A DNA stretch of 21,919 nucleotides, taken from positions 1 to 21,919 of the forward strand of contig JAICUV010000024.1 in the NCBI GenBank assembly GCA_025935655.1. The letters run 5' to 3'. The stretch's first letter is position 1. Every line of letters begins with the position of its first letter. Position numbers and translations under genes: made by a program. The DNA comes from Chloroflexota bacterium. Lineage in GTDB: Bacteria > Chloroflexota > Limnocylindria > Limnocylindrales > CSP1-4. A model generated the notes under the pieces. The model searched no databases and was not told the origin of the DNA. It saw nothing but the letters and a program-made list of their open reading frames with translations. Positions 13,947-21,051 of this stretch are shown here, piece by piece.

Positions 13947-15611
13947 CTACCTCCTGGGCGCCCGCCCCGTCTCGCGGTCGCCGATGATCCGCGCCGCGGC
14001 CAGCTTGCCGGGTGCGCCCATCACGCAGCCGCCGGGATGCGTCCCCGACCCGCACTGGTAGTAGCCCGTGATCGGCGTCCGGTAGTCCGCGAACCCCGGC
14101 GCCGGCCGGAAGGAGTACATCTGCGGCGCGAGGAACTCGCCCGCGAAGATGTTCCCCTCGGACAGGCCCACGGTCCGCTCGATGTGGAGCGGCGTGACCT
14201 CCTCGCGGTGGAGCACGAGGTCCCCGAAGCCCGGGAAGAACGACTCCAGCGTCCGCTGGACGGTGTCGCCGAGGTTCGTCTTCTCCGCGTCCCAGTTGCT
14301 CTCCCGCAGGTGGTACGGCGCGTACTGGACGAAGCACGACATCACGTGCTTGCCGGGAGGCGCCATGTCGGGATCGATCGTGCTCTGGAGCGCGCAGTCG
14401 AGGTACGGACGCGACGAGTACCAGCCGTACTTGCCCTCGTCGAAGGCGCGCTCGAGGTACTCCATCGACGGCCCGATGTTGGTGAAGCCGCGGTAGTGGT
14501 CCTCGCGGCCGGCGAGGGCCGGGTAGACCGGCAGCCCGTCCAGCGCGAAGTTGACCTTGGCGCTCGTCCCCTGGAACCGGAACCGCCCGATCGCGTCCAC
14601 GAGGTCGGTGGGCAGCTCCCGCGGGTCGACGAGCTCCAGGAACGTGCGCCGCGGGTCGAGCGCGGACACGACGATCGGCGCGTCGTACTCGGTCCCGTCC
14701 TCGAGCGCCACGCCGCGCACCCGCCCGCCGTCGGTCCGCACGTGCGTGACCGGCGCCTCGAGGCGGATGTCGGCGCCGAACGCGGCCGCGGCCCGCGACA
14801 GCACCTGGGTGAACCCGCCGTTGCCGCCCTTGTGGAACGCCCAGGCGCCGAACTCGCCGTCGTGCTCGCCCAGTAGGTGGTACAGGAGCACGAGGCCGCT
14901 GCCCTGGGAGTAGGGCCCGACCCTCGTCCCGATGATCGACGAAGACGCGAGGTATCCCTTGAGGATGTCGCTCTCGAAGTAGTCGTCGAGGAAGTCCGCC
15001 GCGGAGCCCGTGAGCAGCCGCACCGCGTTGTGGAGGACGTCCTTGGGCAGCGCCTTGAACCGGGCGCCGAGGCCCGCCAGGGCCAGCATCTCCTCGGGGT
15101 CGTCGCTGAACAGGTTGGGCGGCGGCGCGTCCAGCAGGGGCTTGAGCGCCTGCAGGACCTTGTTCATGTCGTGGTTGTAGCGGTCGTAGGCGTCGGCGTC
15201 GTGCTTCGAGTGGCGCGCGATCTCGCGCTGGTTGACGCCATGGTCCTGCCCGATGAGCAGGTAGTCCCCGCTCTCCATCGGCGCGAACGTGGACGACATC
15301 AGGAGCGGCATGAAGCCGTGCTTCACGAGGTCCAGGTCGTGGATGATGTCCGGCCGCAGCAGGCTCAGCGCGTACGAGAAGGTCGTGAAGCTGAAGCCCG
15401 GCCACAGCTCCTCGGTGATCGCCGCGCCGCCCACGAGGTGACGCCGCTCGAGGATCAGGACCTTCAGCCCCGACTTCGCGAGGTACGCGCCGTTGACGAG
15501 GCCGTTGTGCCCGCCGCCGACGATGATCGCGTCGTACGCGGTGTCGTTCACGTCCCGGCCGCCCTTCGTCTCGCGGGCGTCCTTCGCCGCCCGGGTGTCC
15601 TTCTTGCTCAT
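13947..15611 (-). CDS. Phytoene-dehydrogenase-like NAD(P)/FAD oxidoreductase (COG1233, PYROXD2-like)
   Basis: A 554-residue flavoprotein. The N-terminal Rossmann motif IIVGGGHNGLVNGAYLAKSG (29-48), ending with Glu55 for the FAD ribose (VLILERR), is followed by GGAAITEELWPGF. The C-terminal FAD motif lies near GSGTHPGGCVMGAPG. The overall pattern (FTNIGPSMEYLERAFDEGKYG, SCFVQYAPYHL) fits the COG1233 group related to carotenoid desaturases and PYROXD2 rather than true carotenoid enzymes, and no carotenoid genes are nearby. The first 20 residues are Lys/Asp/Arg-rich and dispensable-looking; GTG at codon 21 is an alternative start. It begins 1 base after the stop of the GcvT-like gene, so the two form an operon. 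The substrate is unknown; amine oxidation coupled to folate is an inference from the neighbour. Confidence 0.88.
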   Translation of the reverse strand: MSKKDTRAAKDARETKGGRDVNDTAYDAIIVGGGHNGLVNGAYLAKSGLKVLILERRHLVGGAAITEELWPGFSFTTFSYALSLLRPDIIHDLDLVKHGFMPLLMSSTFAPMESGDYLLIGQDHGVNQREIARHSKHDADAYDRYNHDMNKVLQALKPLLDAPPPNLFSDDPEEMLALAGLGARFKALPKDVLHNAVRLLTGSAADFLDDYFESDILKGYLASSSIIGTRVGPYSQGSGLVLLYHLLGEHDGEFGAWAFHKGGNGGFTQVLSRAAAAFGADIRLEAPVTHVRTDGGRVRGVALEDGTEYDAPIVVSALDPRRTFLELVDPRELPTDLVDAIGRFRFQGTSAKVNFALDGLPVYPALAGREDHYRGFTNIGPSMEYLERAFDEGKYGWYSSRPYLDCALQSTIDPDMAPPGKHVMSCFVQYAPYHLRESNWDAEKTNLGDTVQRTLESFFPGFGDLVLHREEVTPLHIERTVGLSEGNIFAGEFLAPQMYSFRPAPGFADYRTPITGYYQCGSGTHPGGCVMGAPGKLAAARIIGDRETGRAPRR

Positions 15612-15612
15612 G

Positions 15613-16815
15613 TCAGGCCGTCTTCCGGGCCGGGTTGTACAGCGGCATGCGCGCGGTCTGCGCGGCCACGTGGACGTAGTGGTGGCTCACCGGGATCTCG
15701 ATGTTGACCCTGGTCCCGGGCGCGGCCGAGGCGACGGGCACCCGCACGATCGCGATGTGCCGCTGGAGCACCGGGGAGTACATGAAGCTCGACGCGTACC
15801 CCACCTGCGCCCCGTCGTCGTCGTACACGTACATCTCCTCCTGGACGGGGGTGTGGTCCTTGGGCGGGATGAGCCCGGCCTCGTCGTGGACCCGGTCCCA
15901 GTCGCGCCAGTCCACGACGAGCCCGGTCGTCCGGAAGCGGGAGGTCCCGTCCGCCACCTCGCGCCGGATGGCGTCGCGGCCGATGAACCGCCGGTCGTCC
16001 TCCGCGATGCCCCGCAGCATCCAGCCGAGCCCCATCTCGTGGGGCGTCGCCCGGTCCGCGTCGGTCCAGGCGAAGCGGCTGTTGTGGAAGTCGACGTCGA
16101 GCAGCAGGAGCCCGGCCTCGATGCGGGTCATGTACAGCGCCTGGAGCCCGAACGGCAGCACGCCGTAGCCGCGGCACGCCTCCCACACGGCGTCCCAGAC
16201 CGCGAGCGCGTCGTCGGCCTTCGCCCACACCTCGTAGCCCAGGTCGCCCGTGAACCCGGTCCGTGACACGGTCACCTTGCGGCCGGCGATCCTCGCCTTC
16301 GTCAGCTCGAAGTAGTCGAGGCGGTCGATGGCGCCGTCGAGGCTCGCGAGCAGCCGCCGCGACCGGGGGCCCTGGAGCGACAGGACCGCCCACTGCTCGG
16401 ACACGTCCTCGATCCGGACGTCGTCGCGGCGGCCGACGAGGTCGGCGAAGTAGGCGAAGTTGGGCTCGGCCGCCGTGAGCACGAACTCGTCCTTGCCGTG
16501 GCGCAGCAGCACGCCGTCCTCGACGATGAACCCGCGGTCATCGCACCACAGCGTGTACTGCGCGCGGCCCGGCTCCAGCGTCCTCGGGTCCCGGGCGAGC
16601 ACGCCCGCGAGGAACGCCTCCGCGCCGTGGCCGGTGAACCGGTACTTGAACAGCGGCGACGTGTCGAACAGGCCCGCGGCGTTCCTGACGGCGAAGTACT
16701 CGAACTTCTCGGACAGGCTGTACTTCTCGGCGGCCAGGTAGCCGGACCAGTGACTCCACAGGCCGGACTCGTTGAGCGCCCCCGTGCGCTCGTGGAACGG
16801 GGTCGTGCGGATCAT
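15613..16815 (-). CDS. GcvT-family folate-binding protein (aminomethyltransferase / demethylase-like)
   Basis: A 400-residue protein with the GcvT fold. Landmarks are FAVRNAAGLFDTSPLFKYRFTG (about 41-62), GRAQYTLWCDDRGFIVEDGVLLR (the Gly-hydrophobic-Asp segment near the folate and acceptor site), LSLQGPRSRRLL, VSRTGFTGDLGYEVW and the C-terminal barrel with VGYASSFMYSPVLQRHIAIVRVP. The family moves one-carbon units to tetrahydrofolate and includes glycine-cleavage T protein, DMSP demethylase DmdA and O-demethylases such as LigM. It is unlikely to be the true T protein because no gcvH or gcvP is adjacent and the partner is an FAD oxidoreductase. GAGGG just before the ATG and an AGGAGG further up could serve as ribosome sites. 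Minus-strand TACCGT (16851-16856) is a possible -10. Confidence 0.87.
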   Translation of the reverse strand: MIRTTPFHERTGALNESGLWSHWSGYLAAEKYSLSEKFEYFAVRNAAGLFDTSPLFKYRFTGHGAEAFLAGVLARDPRTLEPGRAQYTLWCDDRGFIVEDGVLLRHGKDEFVLTAAEPNFAYFADLVGRRDDVRIEDVSEQWAVLSLQGPRSRRLLASLDGAIDRLDYFELTKARIAGRKVTVSRTGFTGDLGYEVWAKADDALAVWDAVWEACRGYGVLPFGLQALYMTRIEAGLLLLDVDFHNSRFAWTDADRATPHEMGLGWMLRGIAEDDRRFIGRDAIRREVADGTSRFRTTGLVVDWRDWDRVHDEAGLIPPKDHTPVQEEMYVYDDDGAQVGYASSFMYSPVLQRHIAIVRVPVASAAPGTRVNIEIPVSHHYVHVAAQTARMPLYNPARKTA

Positions 16816-16968
16816 GCGCCCTCGCTCGTGCCTCCTCGACGATCGCGCCCACGGTACCCGCGCATGGACACCGGCGGGGAGGCGTGTTGCTGCCTGCGCA
16901 CCAACCGGCAGGAAGCGCGCGCGATCCGGGCCGCCCGCACGCGCGTTCTGGGGGCCCGATGCCCGGGG

Positions 16969-17463
16969 TCAGACGGGCGCGAGGACGTCCTCGGCGCGCT
17001 CGTCGTCGGCCTGGGACGAGATGCCCCAGCCGCCGAACAGGGCCATGCCCTCGATGCGCAGCGTCGGGGCCTCGGGCGCGCGCTGCCGGGCGGGCCGTGC
17101 GTCGCCGGCGCCGCCGATGCCGGCGACGTGCGTCTCGACGTTCCACTCCTCGGGGACGATCAGGTTGCCGCCGCCGAACAGCGCGTTCACCTCGATCGTG
17201 GCGCCCATCGGGTCCAGCGTGGCATCGCGCAGGTCCAGCGTGCCGCCACCGAACCACGTCTCCACGCGGCCGCCGCGGAACGCGGTCGACGTGCTCTTGA
17301 AGTCGAGCGGGGCGAACGCCGCGACGAGATCCACCTCGTCGGCGTCCGGCTCCTGCGGGACCACCTGGCGCTTCTTGACGAAGGCGAGGCCCATCGCCGC
17401 GAACAGGAACACGAACCATGCGAACAGGAGCGCTGCCACGAGGCGGCCGATCGATCCGAGCAT
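16969..17463 (-). CDS. Membrane-anchored LiaF-like / cell-wall-response ('toastrack') domain protein
   Basis: From the ATG at 17463 the product is 164 residues: one N-terminal transmembrane helix (GRLVAALLFAWFVFLFAAMGLAF, about 5-28) with a following Lys-Lys-Arg, then a domain of repeated short beta-strands. The repeats FRGGRVETWFGGGTLDLRDATL, VNALFGGGNLIVPEEW and IEGMALFGGWGI are typical of the LiaF C-terminal / cell-wall-active antibiotic response fold. In LiaF this domain modulates a sensor kinase, but no two-component genes lie here, so function is unknown. A TTG at 17517 would add 18 residues (SSTRRTRSVARWTGGPQ); I prefer 17463 because it places the membrane helix at the N-terminus and has a GGGGGT run just upstream. 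Its start is divergent from the helicase gene. Confidence 0.7.
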   Translation of the reverse strand: MLGSIGRLVAALLFAWFVFLFAAMGLAFVKKRQVVPQEPDADEVDLVAAFAPLDFKSTSTAFRGGRVETWFGGGTLDLRDATLDPMGATIEVNALFGGGNLIVPEEWNVETHVAGIGGAGDARPARQRAPEAPTLRIEGMALFGGWGISSQADDERAEDVLAPV

Positions 17464-17605
17464 CTGCGGACCCCCAGTCCATCGGGCGACGGATCGGGTC
17501 CGTCGCGTGCTGGACAAGGATCGCGCGGACGGGCGCAGCGGTCCAGTGCCTCGGCATCGCCGCCCCGGCGGGGTGCGCGATTCGGGTCTCCGGGGTGCGC
17601 CGTGC

Positions 17606-17611
17606 TAGGCT
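17606..17611 (+). promoter_or_regulatory. Candidate -10 of the helicase gene
   Basis: TGC-TAGGCT-TCG has the TAnnnT form and resembles the other candidate -10 sites in this window. It lies 138 bases upstream of the helicase ATG, predicting a long structured leader. No convincing -35 is seen at 16-18 bases. Confidence 0.35.
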
Positions 17612-17698
17612 TCGCAGGTCACTTCGTGCTCGATGGGCGCGCCGGTCAGCGCCCGCGGTCAGCCAGACCGCCTGATCCCGATCAACCACCAAGCGCCC

Positions 17699-17733
17699 TG
17701 ACCGGGCCCCGCAGATGCGGGAAGGGCCCGTCA
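17699..17733 (+). promoter_or_regulatory. Leader hairpin abutting the helicase ribosome binding site
   Basis: TGAC and GGGCC (17699-17708, one bulged C) can pair with GGCCC and GTCA (17725-17733). An inner CCGC-AGAT-GCGG element (17709-17720) extends the structure. The last paired base is the A of the Shine-Dalgarno AGGAG (17733-17737), which lies 11 bases before the ATG. A stable stem here could hinder or tune ribosome loading, as in leaders of cold-induced RNA helicases; regulation itself is inferred. Confidence 0.45.
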
Positions 17734-17748
17734 GGAGCGTCTCTCCCC

Positions 17749-19473
17749 ATGTCCTTCGATGGTCTCGGGCTGTCGCCCGAGCTCCTCCGTGCCGTGTCCG
17801 AAGAGGGCTACACGGAACCCACCCCCGTCCAGGCCGCCGCGATCCCCGTGGTCCTCGAGGGCCGCGACGTCCTCGCCGGCGCCCAGACCGGGACCGGCAA
17901 GACCGCCGCCTTCGTGCTGCCGGTCATCCAGACCCTCCACGCCACCCGGCGCGACCCGGCTGCCGCCCGCCACCCGATCCGCGTGCTCGTCGTCGTGCCG
18001 ACACGCGAGCTGTGCATCCAGGTCGAGGAGAGCGTCCGGACCTACGGCAAGCACCGCCCGATTCGCTCGGCGACCGTCTACGGCGGCGTCGGGTTCGGCC
18101 CGCAGGTCTCGAAGCTCCGAGCGGGCCCCGAGATCGTCGTCGCCACCCCGGGCCGGCTGCTGGATCACGTGAGCCAGCGCACGATCGACCTGTCGCATGT
18201 CGAGGTCCTCATCCTGGACGAGGCTGACCGCCTCCTCGACATGGGCTTCATCCGGGACATCCGGCGGATCATCGACCTGCTGCCGAAGCAGCGCCAGAAC
18301 CTCCTGTTCTCGGCCACGTTCTCGGACGACGTCCGGCAGCTCGCCGACGGCCTGCTCCACGATCCGGCCAAGATCCAGGTCACGCCCCGCAACACCACCG
18401 CGGAGCTGATCGACCAGCTGGTGATCCCCGTGGACCGCGAGCGCAAGCGCGACCTCGTCCGCGAGCTCGTGGCGCTCGGACGCGTCAAGCAGGCGCTGGT
18501 GTTCACCCGGACCAAGCACGGCGCCAACCGCCTCGCCGAGAACCTCGGCAAGGACGGCATCAAGGCTGCCGCGATCCACGGCAACAAGAGCCAGAACCAG
18601 CGGGTGAAGGCGCTCGACGACTTCAAGGCCGGCCGGGTCGACATCCTCGTCGCGACCGACGTGGCGGCCCGCGGTCTCGACATCGAGCAGCTCCCGCACG
18701 TCATCAACTACGAGCTGCCGATGGTCCCCGAGGACTACGTCCACCGGATCGGCCGAACCGGCCGGGCGGGGGTGGACGGGCAGGCGATCTCGCTCGTGTG
18801 CGTGGACGAGAAGCCGCTCCTCCAGGAGATCCAGCAGCTGCTGCGCAAGGCGATCCCGACCGAGACGATCGCGGGCTTCGAGCCCGACCGCTCGATCCGC
18901 CCGGAGCCCATCCGCCTGCGCTCCACGCCGGCCGAGCGGGCCGAGCAGGCCGCGCGCCGCGCGGCAGCCGGCGGCGGTGGCGGTCGTGGCCGCGGTGGTC
19001 GACCCGGCGCGGGCCGCCCGAGCGCCGCGGGCGCGTACGGATCCGGTCCCTCGAGGCATGCCACCCCGGCTCGCCGCGGTGACGACGCCTTCGTCGCGGG
19101 CCCGTCGCGGCCGGACGGCGGCACCGGCAATGCCGCACCTCGTGGCGGCGCCGCCCCGCGTCACGGCGCCGGGCCGCGCCGATCGGGCCGCGGACGGCCG
19201 CCCGGCACGCCCGGCACGGGCTTCGGCAACCAGCCCGTGGCACGGGGCCGCGGCCCGGCGACCGAGCGCACGAGCCCCTACGGCCGGCCCGCGGGCAACG
19301 GTCGCCCCGCGGGCAACGGTCGCCCCGGCGGCCCGAGTCACGGTCGTCCGACCGGCGGCGGGCACGCGCAGAGCGGACACGCGTCGAGCGGCCACCCGTC
19401 GGGCGGCCACGGCGGCACCTCGCACGGCCAGCCGCGCGCACTCCCCGGGGAGCGCATCAACCGCCTCGGTTAG
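17749..19473 (+). CDS. DEAD-box ATP-dependent RNA helicase, RhlE-like, with Gly/Arg-rich tail
   Basis: A 574-residue RNA helicase that remodels RNA or ribonucleoprotein using ATP. The core (1-375) has a conserved Phe upstream of the Q motif (GYTEPTPVQ, 20-28), motif I AQTGTGKT (45-52), PTREL, TPGR, motif II DEAD (157-160), motif III SAT (188-190), then ATDVAARGLD and motif VI HRIGRTGRAG (332-341). From about 395 the tail is low complexity: Gly/Arg-rich, then Pro/Gly/Asn repeats (a 6-residue unit RPAGNG repeated twice, 18-base DNA period at 19288-19323) and His/Ser/Gly repeats, ending GERINRLG. Such tails bind RNA non-specifically and often promote condensates. The start is set by AGGAG (17733-17737). 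Frames upstream to 16498 are antisense shadow. Confidence 0.94.
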   Translation: MSFDGLGLSPELLRAVSEEGYTEPTPVQAAAIPVVLEGRDVLAGAQTGTGKTAAFVLPVIQTLHATRRDPAAARHPIRVLVVVPTRELCIQVEESVRTYGKHRPIRSATVYGGVGFGPQVSKLRAGPEIVVATPGRLLDHVSQRTIDLSHVEVLILDEADRLLDMGFIRDIRRIIDLLPKQRQNLLFSATFSDDVRQLADGLLHDPAKIQVTPRNTTAELIDQLVIPVDRERKRDLVRELVALGRVKQALVFTRTKHGANRLAENLGKDGIKAAAIHGNKSQNQRVKALDDFKAGRVDILVATDVAARGLDIEQLPHVINYELPMVPEDYVHRIGRTGRAGVDGQAISLVCVDEKPLLQEIQQLLRKAIPTETIAGFEPDRSIRPEPIRLRSTPAERAEQAARRAAAGGGGGRGRGGRPGAGRPSAAGAYGSGPSRHATPARRGDDAFVAGPSRPDGGTGNAAPRGGAAPRHGAGPRRSGRGRPPGTPGTGFGNQPVARGRGPATERTSPYGRPAGNGRPAGNGRPGGPSHGRPTGGGHAQSGHASSGHPSGGHGGTSHGQPRALPGERINRLG

Positions 19474-19493
19474 TCGCCCGGGCTGGTCCGGCT

Positions 19494-19537
19494 CGCTCCG
19501 GGTGCTTGCCCGGCGCGCTCCGGCTGCTTGCCCGGCG
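19494..19537. repeat. Tandem duplication of a 22-base unit
   Basis: Bases 19494-19515 and 19516-19537 are adjacent copies differing at one position. Each contains TGCTTGCCCGGCG. A period of 22 is not a multiple of 3, which argues against a coding origin. It starts 21 bases after the helicase stop. Confidence 0.75.
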
Positions 19538-19574
19538 CTCGCCGCCGCTCGCCCGGCGGGCCCAGCGCACGGCC

Positions 19575-19671
19575 GCTCGCTCGTCGCGGCCTCCCACCCG
19601 GCGCGGCCTTCCACCCAGCGCGGCCCTCGCTCGTCGCGGCCGCTCGCCCGGCGCGGCTCCCACCCGGCGGC
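19575..19671. repeat. Degenerate tandem array of 16-17-base units
   Basis: About six units follow each other: 19575-19591, 19592-19608, 19609-19625, 19626-19641, 19642-19658 and a partial 19659-19671. Most end in CGCGGCC or CGCGGCT. Two alternate types are visible, one beginning CTCGCTCGTCG and one beginning CCACCCGGCG. The 17-base period shifts reading frame at each unit, so the array is non-coding. Function is unknown. Confidence 0.65.
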
Positions 19672-19697
19672 TGAACGATGGCGTCACATCCTCCGCC

Positions 19698-19714
19698 CGC
19701 CCGCTGAGCGGGCG
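19698..19714. terminator. Short hairpin downstream of the helicase gene
   Basis: CGCCCGC (19698-19704) and GCGGGCG (19708-19714) form a 7-bp stem closing a 3-base TGA loop. It is 225 bases beyond the helicase stop and beyond the tandem repeats, and 170 bases beyond the desaturase stop on the other strand, so it may terminate either transcript or neither. Confidence 0.35.
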
Positions 19715-19883
19715 ATCCGTGGCATGACGCTGCCCAGGCGCCACCGATCAACCGCCACCCGGGCGGATCGTGGCGACGCAGCCACGGTTCGGCCGCCTGG
19801 CGGTTGGCGCCTCGGGAGGCGGGGCGGCGTGACGGTTGGCGCGTCGGTGCGCGCGGACGGGACGCGCGGACGCGCGAGCCGCC

Positions 19884-20837
19884 TCAGCCCGCGGGGGCGA
19901 TCCTCGGCACCGACGACGAGGCCAGCCGCTCCTCGAACCGCTTCGCGGCCCGGTCGAGCTTGTCGAGGTGCTCGGCCAGCAGCCGGCGCGCCTCCTCCGC
20001 GGCCGCGTCGAGCCCGGACAACTCGAACACGCCCCAGTACTTGATCACCGGCAGCAGGACCTCGTCGCGGTGGACGCGCAGGTCGTAGATCCCGGCCTTC
20101 GCGATGTCCGCCGCCTTGCGCAGGAAGTTCGGGATGCCGGCGCCCGGCATCTGGAACGACAGGACCTCGTCGACGATGGCGCGCACGGCCGCGGACGGCT
20201 CGATCGCGATCGCCGCCTTGAGGATGTCCCGGTAGAACACCATGTGCAGGTTCTCGTCGGCCGCGATGCGGACCATGATCCGGTCGGCGACCGGGTCGTC
20301 CGAGTAGCGCCCGGTGTTGCGGTGGCTGATCCGCGTCGCCAGCTCCTGGAACGCGACGTACGCCAGCCCGTGGAGCGTGTCCGGTGACGAGCGGTCGTAG
20401 CCCTGCTGGAGCTGCGCCATGCGGCCACGCTCGAGCAGCATCGGGTCGATGTTCCGGGTGACCATCAGGTAGTCGCGGAGCACGATCGCGTGCCGCCCCT
20501 CCTCCGCCGTCCAGCGCCCGACCCAGTTGAGCCACGCGCCGTCGCCCTTGCCGAACATCCCGTGGATCAGCCGGTGGTAGCTCGGCAGGTTGTCCTCGGT
20601 CAGGAGGCCGATCTCGAACGACGTCTGCGCGACACCCGTGAGGCGCGGCTGGTCCGGGGTCCACGGCTCCTTGTCGAAGTCCCGGCCCAGGCGGTACGGG
20701 ATGAAGTCGTGGGGGAACCACTCCTGGGCCACCTTCAGGTGGCGATCCATCAACCGGCCGGCCTCGTCTTCGAGCTCCTCGAGCAGGCGGCGGTCGAGGG
20801 CCGGGATGTCGGCCTGGGGCGTCGTGTCGTCGGTCAT
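19884..20837 (-). CDS. Soluble acyl-ACP desaturase (DesA/FA_desaturase_2 family, diiron)
   Basis: A 317-residue diiron protein of the plant-type stearoyl-ACP/DesA desaturase family, which introduces a double bond into acyl chains carried on ACP, taking electrons from ferredoxin and using O2. Iron ligands can be read from Glu81 (LLTEDNLPSYHR), the EEGRH motif with Glu113 and His116, Glu165 (AFQELATRISHRNTG) and the DENLH motif with Glu195 and His198. The length is a little short compared with plant enzymes but normal for bacterial DesA. The ATG at 20837 is preceded by CTGGAG. An extended frame to 21053 lacks family similarity. A minus-strand TAGGCT at 20903-20908 may be the -10. It is divergent from the PAC2 gene. 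A related role as a ferritin-like oxidase is possible. Confidence 0.9.
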   Translation of the reverse strand: MTDDTTPQADIPALDRRLLEELEDEAGRLMDRHLKVAQEWFPHDFIPYRLGRDFDKEPWTPDQPRLTGVAQTSFEIGLLTEDNLPSYHRLIHGMFGKGDGAWLNWVGRWTAEEGRHAIVLRDYLMVTRNIDPMLLERGRMAQLQQGYDRSSPDTLHGLAYVAFQELATRISHRNTGRYSDDPVADRIMVRIAADENLHMVFYRDILKAAIAIEPSAAVRAIVDEVLSFQMPGAGIPNFLRKAADIAKAGIYDLRVHRDEVLLPVIKYWGVFELSGLDAAAEEARRLLAEHLDKLDRAAKRFEERLASSSVPRIAPAG

Positions 20838-20902
20838 GGGACTCCAGTGGGAGCGGGGTTGCCGGGGCTTGGGAGGCTGCCGGCGGGACGACCGGTCGAC
20901 GC

Positions 20903-20908
20903 AGCCTA
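20903..20908 (-). promoter_or_regulatory. Candidate -10 of the desaturase gene
   Basis: Minus-strand TAGGCT, the same hexamer as before the helicase gene, lies 65 bases upstream of the desaturase ATG. A good -35 is not evident. Confidence 0.35.
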
Positions 20909-21039
20909 TCCCGCCCCGGGATCTCGTGCGCTGGGGCATCGGTGCAGAGGTGCAGCGAGGGTGCTCCTGGAGGCGCTGGGTCAGCGCCGCGAGGCACCGT
21001 GCGGCGGCCCGGGCGACCGGGTGCACCGCCGGTTGCCCG

Positions 21040-21045
21040 TATGCT
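21040..21045 (+). promoter_or_regulatory. Possible -10 of a leaderless PAC2 transcript
   Basis: TATGCT is followed by 6 bases (TCCCCC) and the ATG at 21052. There is no Shine-Dalgarno. The arrangement nearly duplicates that of the DinB-like gene (GATGCT, 6 bases, ATG). Confidence 0.45.
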
Positions 21046-21051
21046 TCCCCC

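Larger units (their letters stand above)
19474..19883. other. Gene-free, repeat-rich spacer between helicase and desaturase
   Basis: This 410-base stretch between the convergent helicase and desaturase genes has no credible gene. Reading frames exist on both strands only because it is almost stop-free G/C sequence, and their products are Arg/Ala/Pro-rich. The left half holds short tandem repeats with periods of 22 and 16-17 bases. The right half holds a small hairpin (19698-19714), an inverted pair around 19747-19770 and two copies of GGTTGGCGC (19802-19810 and 19833-19841). No tRNA or mobile element end was recognised. Confidence 0.6.

Noticed and set aside
13947..15611. Carotenoid (phytoene) desaturase
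   Set aside because: The fold group matches, but the sequence resembles the PYROXD2-like branch and no crtB, crtE or other carotenoid gene is near.
15613..16815. Glycine-cleavage T protein (gcvT)
   Set aside because: No gcvH or gcvP is adjacent and the gene pairs with an FAD oxidoreductase; a demethylase-type GcvT homologue is more likely.
16498..17748. N-terminal extension of the helicase frame by 417 codons
   Set aside because: The extension runs antisense through the GcvT-like and LiaF-like genes and lacks motifs; ATG 17749 has a Shine-Dalgarno and begins at the usual helicase N-terminus.
17731..19614. 627-codon antisense frame across the helicase gene
   Set aside because: Shadow of the DEAD-box gene; product is Ala/Arg/Val/Asp-rich without recognisable domains.
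19494..19671. CRISPR-like array
   Set aside because: Units are contiguous, degenerate and without spacers, and no cas genes are present.
19457..19751. Overlapping small frames on both strands in the helicase-desaturase spacer
   Set aside because: They arise from stop-poor tandem repeats whose 16-, 17- and 22-base periods break any frame; products are Arg/Ala/Pro-rich without a conserved pattern.
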